NCBI GenBank assembly: GCA_001414345.1
Contig: LLCB01000396.1
Coordinates: 1-46,400, forward strand
Source: Hymenoscyphus infarciens
Lineage: Eukaryota; Ascomycota; Leotiomycetes; Helotiales; Helotiaceae
Length of the DNA stretch: 46,400 bases
Reading direction: 5' to 3'
This document shows, piece after piece, positions 34,501 through 46,400 of the stretch (position 1 is the stretch's first letter; the number at the start of each line of letters is the position of its first letter). The translations under genes were made by a program, and so were the position numbers. The notes under the pieces are model-generated. The model did no database searches and was not told where the DNA came from. It saw only the letters and a program-made list of their open reading frames with translations.

Positions 34501-37500
34501 AGTACTAACTCTTCTAGATAAGAGATATAGTACTAAATATCGATTCTCGATTCTTATCTCTTAGTAGTATCTCACTAGATACTTAATTTATTTAACTAAT
34601 ATTTAAATAAAAAGAGAAGTAAAAGTTTTAAGTTTTTTTTAAGTTTACTTTTATAGTAATATAAAATATATACTAAAGTGATATATAGAAGTGCTACTCG
34701 AAAATAAGAATACTAGAACTAGTATAGCTTCTTAGTCTCTACTATAAATATACTACTCTATCGACGTTAGTTATAAGCTTATAACTATAAAATTAGACAT
34801 ATTATTCTAAGAATTAGAGCTTATACTTATATAAATTACTACTAAAACAACTATATAAAAACACTCTAGTATACGTTAAAGCTTTAAAGCTATAATTAGA
34901 TAGAGGAATTAATTAATAACTATCTTAAATATATAAAAGATAACCTCTATATAACTTAAGAGGCCTTTAAAGTAGTAGAGAAGTTACTCTTATAAAAGAC
35001 CTCTTTTATATCTATAAGATATATAAGTATAAGAGAGTAGCTTAGTATATTTCTTTATACTATAGCTTGTAATCTTTCTATATATAAGATAGTAGAACGT
35101 TTTTAAAAGTAAGTAAATTAATTAATCTAGTTAATTATAAGAGAGTATTTCGCTAACTAACTAATTAGAAGTACTAAAACAATTTAATAAACCTATTATA
35201 AAGTAATAAACTACTTTCTAGAAATAGCTTTTATAATTTAACTATTATATACTTAGACTTAATAAGTATATCTCTAGAAATTAAATATAATACTAAGAAC
35301 TTTCTATAGTTTAAGAATTATCTAGAAGCTATAAATAGTACTTATATTCTAGTAATACTATCTTATAATAAAAGATTACTTTTTAGAAATAGATTAAACA
35401 ATCTCTTCTAAAACGTTCTTATAATATATATCTTTAATATATAGTTTACTTATATACTTTTAAGATAGAAGAGAAGTATAGCTAACTCTAATTTATAAGT
35501 AAAAGCTATATAACTTAATATAAATACTCTTAAGTAAATATATCTTAACTAACTATAGCTTTCCTAGCTCTCTAAAGTGTTTAGTATTATATCGTAGTAT
35601 ATAATACTTTCTAAAGAAGTAGAAGAAAGCTATAAAAGATAAATAGATACTCGAGAATAAAGAGAAGCATTTTAATTTATAGTATATAATATTATATAAC
35701 GTAATAGAGCGTATTTTTAGAATAATAAAAGCTAAATTTAAAGTACTCTAAGTACTATAAGCTTTTCAGATATAAGAGTAAGCTTAAATCGTTCTAGCTT
35801 TATATATATTATATAATATCCTAAGCTTAATTATAAAAGCTAATTTATTAAAGGTAATAAGTCTAAGTTTAATCTATATAATAAGCTAGAAGAAAAGTAG
35901 AACTTTATTAATAGAATAGAGTATTATATTAATACTTATACTAAGAAGCTTAGTAATAAGATAAGAGATACTATTACTATTTAAATATAAGCTAATTATA
36001 TCTTAAAAAGAGAGTCTCTTTTAGTTAGAGAAATATATATTAATAAAGAGAGTGTCTTATATACTAATCTAATTTTAAAAATTTATTATATTATAAATAT
36101 CTAATAGAAATATATAATTTTTTTACTATTAGAAAGCTATTAATTAGCTTAATTTTTAAAGCTCTTATATCTTATTCTAGATAGTATTATAATAGAGAGT
36201 TTCTAGAATATATAAAAGCAGTTTTATAAATCTTACTTAACTAAACTCCTAGTTACTAAGACTATAAGATATATCTAAACTAAAGTTTTAAAATCAAAAG
36301 TATTTATTAAAAGTAAAGTATATTATAAGTAAGATATCTAGACTAAACTAATACTAAGATACTATTAAACCTCTTCTAAATTACTAGAAGTAAGTTCTAG
36401 AAGCTCTAGAATAATAAAGAAATCTATTAAATAATCCTCTCTATTTTCCTCTACTAACTAAGAGATCTACTTCTTATATAGCTAGATATTATTCTTAATA
36501 GAGAGATACTCTATTAAAGTCTTATAAGCTCTTATTAATTTTATAATAAGAAGTATATCTTAAGTAGTTAAATAGTTCTTCCTTTATATCTTTTAAGTAC
36601 TTACTTATAGAGTAATTTATTTACTTCTTTCTTAGAAAGATTATTAGATTTACCTATTAAAGAAGCTATAATACTCTTATTTATATCTACTATCTCTTTA
36701 GGTCTAGAGAGTTTCTTTCTCTTCGCTAGTAATAGTTTCTTAGATACTCTCTACTTCTTATAAGCTAGCTAGGATATTAAAGGTTTAATTTAAAAGATAG
36801 TCTCTTCTATCTTCTTTTTCGTTTCCTTTTTAGCCTCTTTTTTAGCCTTCTTTTTAGCTCTTTTCATCTCCTTCTTATAACTTATATATTCTCTTCTATC
36901 TCTAGTATAATATATTTAATAGAGATTAATTTAAGCTTAAATTTCCTCTTCTATATTAATAGTAATAGTATTACTATAGTTCTTAGCGTAGAAAAGTATA
37001 AGATTAACTAGTATTTCTATATACTTAAGAATAGAGAGCTCTTAAACTTTAAAATTAGTAGTATTAATACTTATATAATCTAAGTTATCTAAGTAATTAG
37101 AGCTTTTAGAGTTATTAATAAAAGTATTAGATTTATTATTTTAGCCTTAGTAATATCTATATTTACTTATAGCTAATTTATCTTTATAGAGGTTATATAT
37201 ATTAGTATCTTTTAGAAAGGCTTTCTTTTTCTACTTCTTTAAATTAGAGTATTTCTAGAAGTAAATTAGCTTAATCTTTTAAAAAGTATTATATATACTA
37301 ATTTTAAAAAAAAGCTTCTAAATACTCTTCTTAGCTATAACTACTCTATTTATCTTATTCTAGCTAAAATATAATATATAGATTGTTTAGTATACTACTT
37401 TATATTTACTATTTAAATTAGAATAATTAGCTTAGTATAACTAATTAGTTTTAAACGAATTATTAAATAATAGAGTAAGCTTATTCTATAGATTATTAGT

Positions 37501-38870
37501 AAGGCTTATACTCTTACTTACTTTACTACTATCTCTCTTATTCTTAATAAAATTAAGTAAGAAGAAGATCTCTTAATTAGACTAAGAGTAATTAGACTTA
37601 CGTTATAATTAGCTAAGAGGTTAAACTAAAGAAGGTAATTATAATCCTTCTAGTAAAGTAATTAGTAGTATTAGAAGTTAAGGTTTCTTCTTTTTAGTAG
37701 CCTTTTTAGTAGAGCCTTTTAGAAGAGAGGAAAGTTAGAATAATATAAGCTTTTTATCTTAGAATATAATAGTAACTAAAGTAGTAGACATTTAGTAAAG
37801 TAACTAAAACCGACGATAGCTATACTAAATATTAGTATAATATATATACTAAGATATATATCTAATATATATAAAAGAGCTAAATAGTAATTATAAATTA
37901 TTAATTAAAAGTAACGAGATAATTAAATATATATAAGTATCTTTTAGACCTATGCTTATATATAAATCTCATATATCTAAAATAAATTATATACGAGCTA
38001 AATAGACTCTAAAGTAAGAAAAATGCTTTTAATCTTTTAAAATTATTATAAGACCTCTTAAATAAAAGTATATATATAAGAGTATAAGTAGTAGATCTAG
38101 TTTTATATTAAGTTTTAATAGGTTTAGAAACTAAACTTCTTTTCGTTATTTTTCTTAGTAGTATAAATTTATTATTATATTTCTAGTACTTAGCTAGTTA
38201 TTTCTATATTATTATTAATTTTTATAATATATTATTAATTTATAATTAATCAAAAAAGGTAGCTAGATAGTCAAAGAGATCTTAGTATTATAGTTTCTAA
38301 ATATAGTTAGAATATAGTACTTATTACTTACTACTAATTTAATAACTACACTTTTTAAAAATAAGTACTTAATATTAAAAGTTTAATTAAATATAGATTA
38401 GAAATTAACTAATTATAAATATTAAGTTTAAAGTATTATAATTAATTATATATTATAAGTATTAAAAGCTTTAGTAAGATATACTAAGACCTTAGTTAAC
38501 TTTTAGCTATATAATTAATTACACTACTACTTTATTATAAAATCGTCTATTACGCTTAGTTTAGGTTATTTAATATATAATAAATAGCGCTTACTAAACT
38601 AGTCTCTTAATTTATAGTCTTATTTTAAAAAAGTTCTAAAGTAATAAGAGAGTATATATAGAAAGTAGAGATAGCTTTATTTTTATATTTTAGTATATAA
38701 GTTATTAAATAGTATACGATTAGTACTATTATAATATTCTAATAATATAATTATTTAAATTACTATAGTATTTTACTATAATAATACTACTAGTAACACT
38801 GATATAAAGGACTTAAGTATAAAACTAAAGTATAGTCTTCTATATTATATATAACAGTATTATAGCATGA

Positions 38871-40893
38871 ATGTTTCGGTGTTTATTAAGTAGGTGGCTA
38901 TCTTCTATACCTCTATAAAGATGTATTTTAGTTAAAGAACTCTTCTTAAGATACTACAAACATACGCTTTAGAGCACAAGGCTTCTATTATTTTAAATGA
39001 TTAAAATAAAAAAAGAGTAACGTTTAGACACAAGTTAAGTAGCAAAATGTATACTACTGTCGAAATAATTACAGTCGTCGAAAAGCAAGCTTCTCTTCGT
39101 AGTGGAAAGCTACGACCCTATGAAACCCACAGCGTGATATAAGAATACTCCATTGTGGAAACCACAACGTGGCTTAACCTGGGAAAGTGGCCTTTCCTAT
39201 CTTTCAAATACTTGTTGCAGCTAAGCTCTGTTGGATGGCATTCGGGGATCAGTAAACATATTTTGTCAACATGTTCCCATTCATCAGGTTAGCATGGAGA
39301 TACGAAAGTCTATTATGTGGAGCAAAAAGCAATGTTATTGAATATAGCCCCGAAAAAACAAACGTTAGCTCTAAATCTCCTATAAGTCTTGAAATGTTCA
39401 GGGAAAACTGGAGAAACGTTTTCTCAATTCAGGAAAGGATATATATACTAGTAAGTTGGTTAAGAGGGAACCTTGAAATATTCTTTTGAGACGTGGATGA
39501 AAGTGAGTGGCTAGACATGTTAAGCTGCATGCACATATTCTCTATTCTATTGTGATCAAGTTGCAAATTCCCTGTCTAGACCATTCTATTATAAATAAAC
39601 TTCAAGTTACAACATTGTTTTTAGATTTTATGTTTACCAGAGCGGCAAGAACAGGCTCTTAGGACTCCCGTTTGGAGCTATTGTAAACTTTTAGTCTTGC
39701 TTCTGCAAACGTGCCAAGAGGCAGGTCATAAGAATTGGTATTGAACAAGAAGCTGCCATATGCTCTCTTGAGCCTTCTCATCTGAACTTTCGTTGTTTAC
39801 CGAATTTTGAGTCCTTGTCGAAAAACATTTAGCGTCGAAAATCATACGAAGGTTGGTTCAAGGCTACTGGCTTAACCCTTTTCAGAATATGAGTGTGTTT
39901 GTCAAGTATCACCGATCGAAAAGGCTGGGTAGCATGTAGTAGCGAGAAGCTATGAGCATCCTAAAAAAGAACTCTCCAACTAATATGCCGATCCAGGCTC
40001 CATGAACCACACTTTCGCTTATAGCTAGTTTGCATCTTTCTCTCTGAGTGAATTGCAACAAAACTACTTCCACTTCTTCACTCAATATCCGCCGGCGAGA
40101 AAGCTCCATGTCACTTTTTACCTCATAGTTAAAGAACACTAACTTGAAGCACAAAGTTGGTCAGTACAAGGCTCAATACGGAAAGATTAGAGTGTGGTCA
40201 TCTACACCACTCTTTCTACATCCATATTATTATCATTTAGACTGACCCGAGCGCATCTCAGTCCCAATTTTTCAAACCCAAGTTTTTTGAAAGCTGAAGT
40301 TGAATATTGAATAGGATATGGTGGAGGCCGCAATAAAGTATAAAAGGACGGTGGTAGATGGATCATTCTCGCTTCCATGGAAAATGGATGGCGAAACTTC
40401 ACAGAGAAGAAGTTGTCTCAACCCAAAGCAGCCCAAAGACGGAGACGATCATTACAAGCGATGCCGATTCCATGCGAATATAAAATAGGAGGTTCGAGTG
40501 AAAGTTCACTCGTGGTAGACGCAGGGGTTTTCAATGAAGGTTCTCATGCTGTCGAAAGTTACTTTGTTGTCAAAAAGTGATTTAGTAGCGGAAACAGTAG
40601 TGAAGTCGGATGAAGAGGATAGTTCACATCTCATGTCGGGGCATGAGTAACGTTAGCAATGGTTAACTTAAAGTTTCAGCAAAAGTTCGGTAGCACGTAG
40701 ATTCATGTGGTTTGTATTGGTTCCTTGGGGCTTCAGAGGTACGAAAGACATGGACATCATCCTTCGTTGTGGATGCCCTTGTATGCTACAGGACTATTTA
40801 AATGAATTGTTTACAACCAAAAGAGTATTCACCCACGATCAACACCACGAGTGAACATATAACTATGAAACCCAACCACCAATCCAACAGACA
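38871..40893. other. Two-kilobase stretch without a supportable gene
   Basis: Base composition is ordinary from about 38900, and AT content alone does not explain the lack of genes. Open frames are short (66-81 codons) and show no splice context or motifs. A TATA-like tataaaag lies at 40339-40346, with an ATG at 40359 opening 42 codons. This may be the downstream region of the minus-strand gene, a non-coding RNA, or a decayed gene. Confidence 0.45.
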
Positions 40894-42010
40894 TCATTCC
40901 TTATTCATAAGAAACGGACATTCCGCCGGCGTAATACTAGCCATCTCCTCATGAGCCATCTTCGCCTCCTCACTATCTCCACTCTCAACAACCGCATTCC
41001 CAGGTGCCAACTCCCCCTTCTTATCAGCTTCAATTTTCTCAGTAGTCGAGGCCCCAGAAGCCGTAACTACATCACTAACCTTCCTATCCTCTCCTCCCTC
41101 GTCGAGTTGACTCTCAAGATCCACACTCTCTTTCGGCTTAGCAATAGTTTTATTAACAATCCCATTCGGAGCAATCTGACGAAACATTTCCAGGGGATCA
41201 AACCAAGTTTCCACGCTTTGAAGACGCACTTGATCATCTACTTTCGCGACAGTGATGCCTTGGATGTTGATTGCGCCACCGTGGGCTTTGGCTGTTACTT
41301 TTTCGTTCTTGCTGTAAGAGTGTCAGTCCATGAAAATAGGAAAAGTTCCGAGATTTGGACTTGCTCATTAAAACCAACATAATCACTCTTCATCACCCCC
41401 CAATGTCTCCACTACTCTTCAATCAGCATTCCATCCATCACCTCGTTCCTCACTCCAGACAATCCCAACTCACCTTAAAAGCCACAACAGGTGGTCCAGA
41501 GTAAACCTCCAAAACCTCCCACGCAAAGCTCGGCATCATCCTCTTGAACGTCTTATGACTACTCGCAAAATCGCTATTCTCCGGACTGTAAAACTCATTC
41601 GCCGCAATAATAGCATTATACGTTCCAACCTTCAACATGTGTTCGGCGCTTTGTGGTGGTCCGCCATTGATAGAGAAGGTGTAGTTTGGGCGGTCGATGG
41701 TGCGCCAGTCTTTGATTTCGGATTTGAAGGAGGCTTCGATTTCCCAGTTTTTGACGAGGTTTTCAACGAGGGAGGGGAGGGTTGCTGCTTGGTGGTTTTG
41801 CGTCTTGGCTTGGAGAGGGGTTAGTGGATGGTGATGAGAAAGGGGAATTGTTTACTTACTCTGGCTGAAGACGTTTCGGGTGTTGGTGTAGTCTGGGGCT
41901 TTCCCGTAGCGCCAGTTTGCTGTGTCTTTTAGGACTGCATTTGGGTCTAAGAGATAATCTGGAAGACCTGGTGTTTCAGCAGTCGGGTTCTCGATCTCCG
42001 CGTTGGCCAT
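40894..42010 (-). CDS. Pathogen-related protein, SnoaL/NTF2-like fold
   Basis: Four minus-strand exons (42010-41860, 41808-41474, 41411-41365, 41311-40894) encode 316 residues. The N-terminus MANAEIENPTAETPGLPDYL and the segments NWRYGKAPDYT, KNWEIEASFK, MLKVGTYNAIIAAN, YSGPPVVAFKWRHWG and VETWFDPLEMFRQ match the layout of fungal and plant 'pathogen-related' proteins, which have a SnoaL-like cone fold. A long acidic, probably disordered tail (about 210-300) ends with a short motif containing ITPAECPFL. The third intron (41364-41312) appears to use a GC donor (GCAAGT) with a normal TTACAG acceptor. There is no signal peptide, so a cytosolic protein is expected. The biochemical role of the family is unknown. 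Confidence 0.86.
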
Positions 42011-42420
42011 AGTTAAGCGAGTTGTGGGATCTAGAAGGGGGTGAAAGTTTTAATAACAAAACAATAATTTTCAAAGTGATCTGGAGAGAGTATGGAGAAA
42101 TCTGGAGAACAATGGAGATAGACAATTAACGAACACCCCTCAAGATGTCTTAATAAAACCGATTACTCACAAAAAAGGAAAATATACTTTTCGCAAGGGC
42201 GGGGTAGGCTGCAGAAACTCTCACGCCACATTCTTACGTGCATACATGAGATATATCTAGACCAACCATGTAACAGTTTCACCAAGCTTGTACCACCGGG
42301 AGATGTAGAAGCGGCTTACAACTTCGTATACCAATCAGTGATTGGGAAATATATGTCTGACATCGAATCTACCACTAGTATGCAAAATCTACCCCTGTCT
42401 AGCCCTATTTAAGGCGCTGT
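42011..42420. other. Promoter region of the pathogen-related gene
   Basis: About 400 bp of ordinary sequence upstream of the minus-strand start, before the AT-rich block begins near 42420. No TATA element is obvious, and no other feature is seen. Confidence 0.45.
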
Positions 42421-42739
42421 TATACTGTCCTAACACTCTCTTAAGTAGCTAAAAACCTTACCTATGATAAATAGTGTAATAGATTTACTTATTACTAATC
42501 GTTTTTTGTAGATCCCTAGACCTAGCTAGGTATTTATAGATTAGCTATGTTTAAGAGAGCGAATAGCTATATATGTTAGCTATTACTAAATAGGATTTAT
42601 AGATTTATTTACTAAAGTTAAAGGTTAGTCTCTTTAAGCTATTTATATATAGATAAGTAGTAGTATAAGACTCTTTTAGCTCTTAATAACTAATTTAATT
42701 ATAAAGAAAGGCTACTTATAGTTTAACTATTAATAACTT

Positions 42740-43190
42740 AGATTTTAAGAAAAAGAAAAAGACTTATTTATAGCTTATTCTTTAATATAATATATACTTT
42801 TATAGTAACTTTAATCTATTTATAGCTTATCTTTTAATAGCTTATATTTAGAAGAAGAAGAAAAAGAAAAAGACTAATTTATAGTTTATCTTTTAATAAG
42901 TTATATACTTTTAAAATAAAGTTAAACTATTTATAGCTTCTCTTTTAATAGCTTATTTAAAAGAAGAAAAATAATACTTATTTATAACTTATCTTTTATT
43001 AAATATACTTTTAGAATAAAGTTAACTTATTTATAGCTTATCTCCTAATAGCTTATTATTTAAAAAAATAAAAAGAATAAACTATATATATTATACTCTT
43101 ATAATAAGACTAATCTATTTATAGCTTATCTATTAATAGCGTATATTTAGAAAAAGTAGTAGAAGAAGAATAAGACTTATTTATAGTTTA
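42740..43190 (+). repeat. Satellite array, left block
   Basis: Units of about 100 bp carry ctatttatagcttatctttt followed by aatagcttat and an A/G-rich tract of gaagaa repeats. Cores recur at about 42820, 42917, 43022 and 43115. The orientation is the same as in the right block. Confidence 0.75.
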
Positions 43191-45959
43191 ATAGCCGGTT
43201 CCTCTTCTTCTACGCTTCTACTTAGAGTCGGCAGAAGTAAGTATAGATTAGAAGTAAGTATAGAAGTCTATACGATTTTACTAGTACTTTATTTTATATT
43301 ACTCTCTTATCTTTTCTTCTCTTTTTCTAAGAAAATAAAAGGAAACTTCTAATCTTATTTAATTACTCTTTATACTATTATACTTAATCTTCTACTTCTA
43401 TATACTAACTATATATAAGTTTAATAGTTTACTTTCTCTAGTCTTCTTATTATATAAATCCTCTCTCTCTTCTTAGTCTTAAAGGTTACCTTATTACTCT
43501 AGATTATATATTTCTATAAAACTATAGACTATAACTTATACTTCTTTATAAAGGTAAGTTATTTTACTACTTATATCTTATTAATAAAGAGCCTTTTATA
43601 AATAATATATTATTAGTACTTATATAAGTATAAAGTCTTTTAAATTATTATAGTAGAGATATTATAAAGGTTAGACTAGAAGATATATTATATCTTAACC
43701 TAGCTTTATCTTTAGTTATTTTAAAAAGTACTTACCTATTTAATAATCTTAAGAATAAGTTCTTTCTTTAACTTATAAAGTTTTATTATAACTTCTTTTT
43801 AAGTTCTTTTTAAAGAAAAAGAGTAAATAATCTTATATATAATAGACTTAATTACCTTTATCTCTTTCTTAATCTCTTTATAAGTCTTTTCTTATTAGTA
43901 AAGATATTAAATAAGCTTTCTTATAAGAGTTTTCTACTTAAAATTTAGTATATATTTCCCTTTATTAAAAGACTAGTATTATAAATCTATAATTAAAAAG
44001 TTATAAGAATAAAAGAGATAAAGTAGAGCTTTAAGTATATTATATATTTAAAGTAAAACCTTAATATTATAGTTAGATATTTTACTAAAAACGTTATAAT
44101 AGTAGAGTTATTTATAGAGTTTCTTTTAGATCTTTTACTAAAAGAGAAGAAGGTTTTATAATAAGTAGTAATATAGATAAAGAGCTTCTTCTTTAGATAA
44201 AGAGCTTTATTATTCTTTAATAAATAATTAGTAGATAAAAGAGACTTTAAATAAAGTATTTTATAAGAATTAGTACTATTACTAATACTATTTATTCTTT
44301 TTACTTTAATATTATATAAGGACTTAGTAAAAATTAATAAGCTTATTATAATAGACTTTATAAATAATATAAACTTACTTATAATATTAAAAAGTATAGT
44401 AGTAAACTATAAGATACTTAAAATAGCTTAGAAAGTATATAAAAAGTAAGTAAATAAGTAAGAGATAGCTTTTAGTTTAGAAAAAATAGTACTTATATAC
44501 TTTATAAGAATAAGAGTATTATAGAAGAAGATAGTCTAGTTTAAGAAGATAAAGCTTATATTAGTTAAGTATATAAGGTTTTTAAAAGTAGAGTTTAATA
44601 AGAAACTAAACTAGAAGATATACTAAGAAAGAGTTTAGAAGAGGTTTATAATATAGACCTTTATACTTATAAGACTTACTAGAAAGATATAGAAAGTAGA
44701 CTACTACTAAGTAAGGTAGATATCTATAGTAGTAATAAGAAGTATAATTATATATAAAGTATTAATATAATACTATATTATATTAAAAGAAAGAAATATA
44801 AAAAGAATAATAAGAAGCCTTCTTATATAATAATTAAGATACTTATAAGTAGTAATAGAGATATATAAGGCTACTTCTATTTAAAGTTTAAAAGTTAAAG
44901 TAGACTATATATTAATTAAATTATATCTTAACTTATAAGTAGTTATTTTTAAGAGAAAGTTTTAAAAGTCTAAGCTAGAAGAACTAATCTAGAATACTTA
45001 TAAATATATAGTAATATAGCTAAAGAGGAGAAGAAGAGATAGACTAATAAAAGTAGAAAAGGTAATACTATACTTATAAATAGTAAGATAAGAGTAAGAA
45101 GGAGAGTAGAGAGTAAGAAGAGTAAGATTTAAGTATAATACTATACTTATAAAATAGAAGAACTACTTAAAGACCTAAAGAAGAAGAACTTAAGAAAAGA
45201 ATCTAATATAATATATAAAAGTATTAGATAAAGTAAACTTAGATAAGTAGAAGTTATAAGAGGTTTATAAAAAGCTTATTAAAGTAAATAGCTTACTATT
45301 TATCTAAGTATAAATAAGAGTAATAAAGCTAATTACTTTCCTTTTTATAAAAAGAGTACTAAACTAGATTATACTATAGTATATTTATATAAAGAATAGA
45401 GAGATAGTAAGATACTTAGTTCTATTTTACTAAGATATTTTATAAAAAAGAGATATATTTATAAGAGCTTTAAGAAAGAGAATTAAGGATTTATAAGAGC
45501 TAAGAGAGGCACTAGTAGATAGGAAACTAGTACTAAGAGTAACTACTTAGCTACTTAGACTTAGAAGACTTTAGAAGTATAAGCTAGTATTAGAATTACT
45601 TAAGAAGAGAGAGAAGAATAAAAAAGAGGTAAAAGAAAGAGAGAAAGAGAAAGAGTAAGCTAAGATATACTAGAAGATAAGACTTTAGCTCTAATAATTC
45701 TAGAAGTAAATATATCTCTTATATTATTAATATATACTTTAGTAAGTTAAATATTTTAACTTATTATACCTTTCTACTATATTACTAAGTTAAAGAAATA
45801 AGCTTTAAATAGATAGTAGTAAGAATTAAAGAAAAGAAGAATTATACTTATAAGAAAGCTTAAAAGATAAAGAAGAATAAGCTAAAAGGCTATATAAACT
45901 AGAATAAAAGATATACTACTTACTCTTAAAGCTTAGCTTATAGCTTATATAGTATAAGA

Positions 45960-46400
45960 ATAATAATAATAATAAATATAACCTATTTATTACTTATCTT
46001 TTAATAGCTTATTTAAAATAAGAAGAAGATAACCTATTTATAGCTTATCTTTTAATAACTAACTTAAAATAAGAAGAAGGAGACTTATTTATAGTATATT
46101 ATTTATTAAGTTATCTACTTTTATAATAAAGATAATCTATTTATAGATTATCTTTTAATAGCTTATTTAAAAGAAGAAGAAGACTTATTTATAATATCTC
46201 TTTTATTAAGTTATCTACTTTTATAATAAAGATAACCTATTTATAGATTATCTTTTAATAGGTTATTTAAAAGAAGAAGAAGAAGACTTATTTATAATAT
46301 ATCTTTTATTAAGTTATATACTTTTATAATAAAGATAATATATTTATAGATTATCTTTTAATAGCTTATTTAAAATAAGAAGAAGAAGACTTATTTATAG
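45960..46400 (+). repeat. Satellite array, right block, runs off the window
   Basis: The same unit as at 42740-43190, with cores near 45980, 46031, 46134, 46229 and 46340, and an attached gaagaagaagaagac tract. Units here are closer to each other than to those in the left block. The array continues to the last base, so its full length is unknown. Confidence 0.78.

Larger units (their letters stand above)
27861..38870. repeat. 11-kb AT-rich RIP-type block
   Basis: The longest AT-rich block of the window has stops throughout, very few CpA/TpG and no surviving reading frame. It begins with sequence related to the left end of copy B (attactagtagt, tacgatatatcg near 27885-27935). It contains an LTR-like pair (28885-29155 and 31264-31534), a third partial copy (28342-28580), a TC microsatellite and an AT microsatellite (about 28656-28681). 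The stretch 31600-38800 is probably one or more mutated retroelements, but I cannot identify pol motifs by eye. Confidence 0.75.
42421..46400. repeat. AT-rich RIP-type block, right edge
   Basis: Four kilobases of AT-rich, stop-dense sequence running to the window end. It is bounded and partly filled by two arrays of a ~100-bp satellite (42740-43190 and 45960-46400). The middle (43200-45950) begins with a GC-richer patch (gccggttcctcttc, agtcggcagaag) and then shows no readable frame. Confidence 0.72.

Noticed and set aside
33900..36000. Hoped-for reverse transcriptase remnants in the long AT block
   Set aside because: No YxDD, integrase or protease motif could be read in any frame; mutation load is too high to decide by eye.
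39271..39489. Plus-strand 72-codon frame
   Set aside because: It has no recognisable motif or splice sites and lies in a stretch with no other gene signal.
40359..40580. Possible small gene after a TATA-like sequence (tataaaag at 40339)
   Set aside because: The frame from ATG 40359 stops after 42 codons, TATA and ATG are too close, and overlapping frames on both strands look equally random.

Overview
The window looks like nuclear DNA of a filamentous ascomycete, probably of the Leotiomycetes/Helotiales type (class inferred, not proven). Genes have several 49-97 bp GT-AG introns with CTAAC/CTGAC-like branch points, and the products (GT25 glycosyltransferase, GH45 endoglucanase with CBM1, YAT amino-acid permease, GRF zinc-finger protein) are typical of Pezizomycotina. 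The DNA alternates between gene islands of ordinary base composition and very AT-rich blocks that are short of CpA/TpG and full of TpA and stop codons. That is the footprint of repeat-induced point mutation (RIP).

Layout. 1-790: AT-rich block. 791-3890: island with a four-exon GT25 glycosyltransferase (1981-3271). 3891-5386: AT-rich block with a 451-bp element bounded by 34-bp inverted repeats (3891-4341) and a relic repeat copy (4640-5153). 5387-7155: a long decayed reading frame with eight in-frame stops and a probable frameshift. 7540-9000: tandem array of about 172-bp units, eroded at its left end. 9001-14500: island with a weak ORF, a ~20-bp-period TTACTC minisatellite, a histidine-phosphatase gene (10804-11727), a small hairpin element, an intron-containing tRNA-Gln(CTG) on the minus strand and a GRF zinc-finger gene (12618-13856). 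14500-18130: AT-rich block with an inverted copy of the 4640-5153 repeat and a 504-bp element with terminal inverted repeats. 18200-27860: the main island, with a small unknown basic protein (minus), the GH45 cellulase (plus), a YAT-family amino-acid permease (minus) and a roughly 1,030-residue unknown protein (minus). 27860-38870: 11 kb of AT-rich relics, including an LTR-like pair of 271-bp direct repeats and a third partial copy. 38870-42420: island with a four-exon pathogen-related/SnoaL-like protein (minus). 42420-46400: AT-rich block with two arrays of a ~100-bp satellite in the same orientation.

The genes do not form one pathway. The GH45 cellulase and the amino-acid permease are convergent neighbours; both suit a plant-associated or saprotrophic life style but need not be co-regulated. 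Exon models were built by hand from splice sites, reading phase and protein continuity; each CDS entry gives the genomic span, with exons listed in its evidence. I found no convincing novel multi-gene system. The most informative signals are the RIP-driven compartment structure, the decayed gene on the edge of an AT block, the repeat families, and a GC-AG intron.
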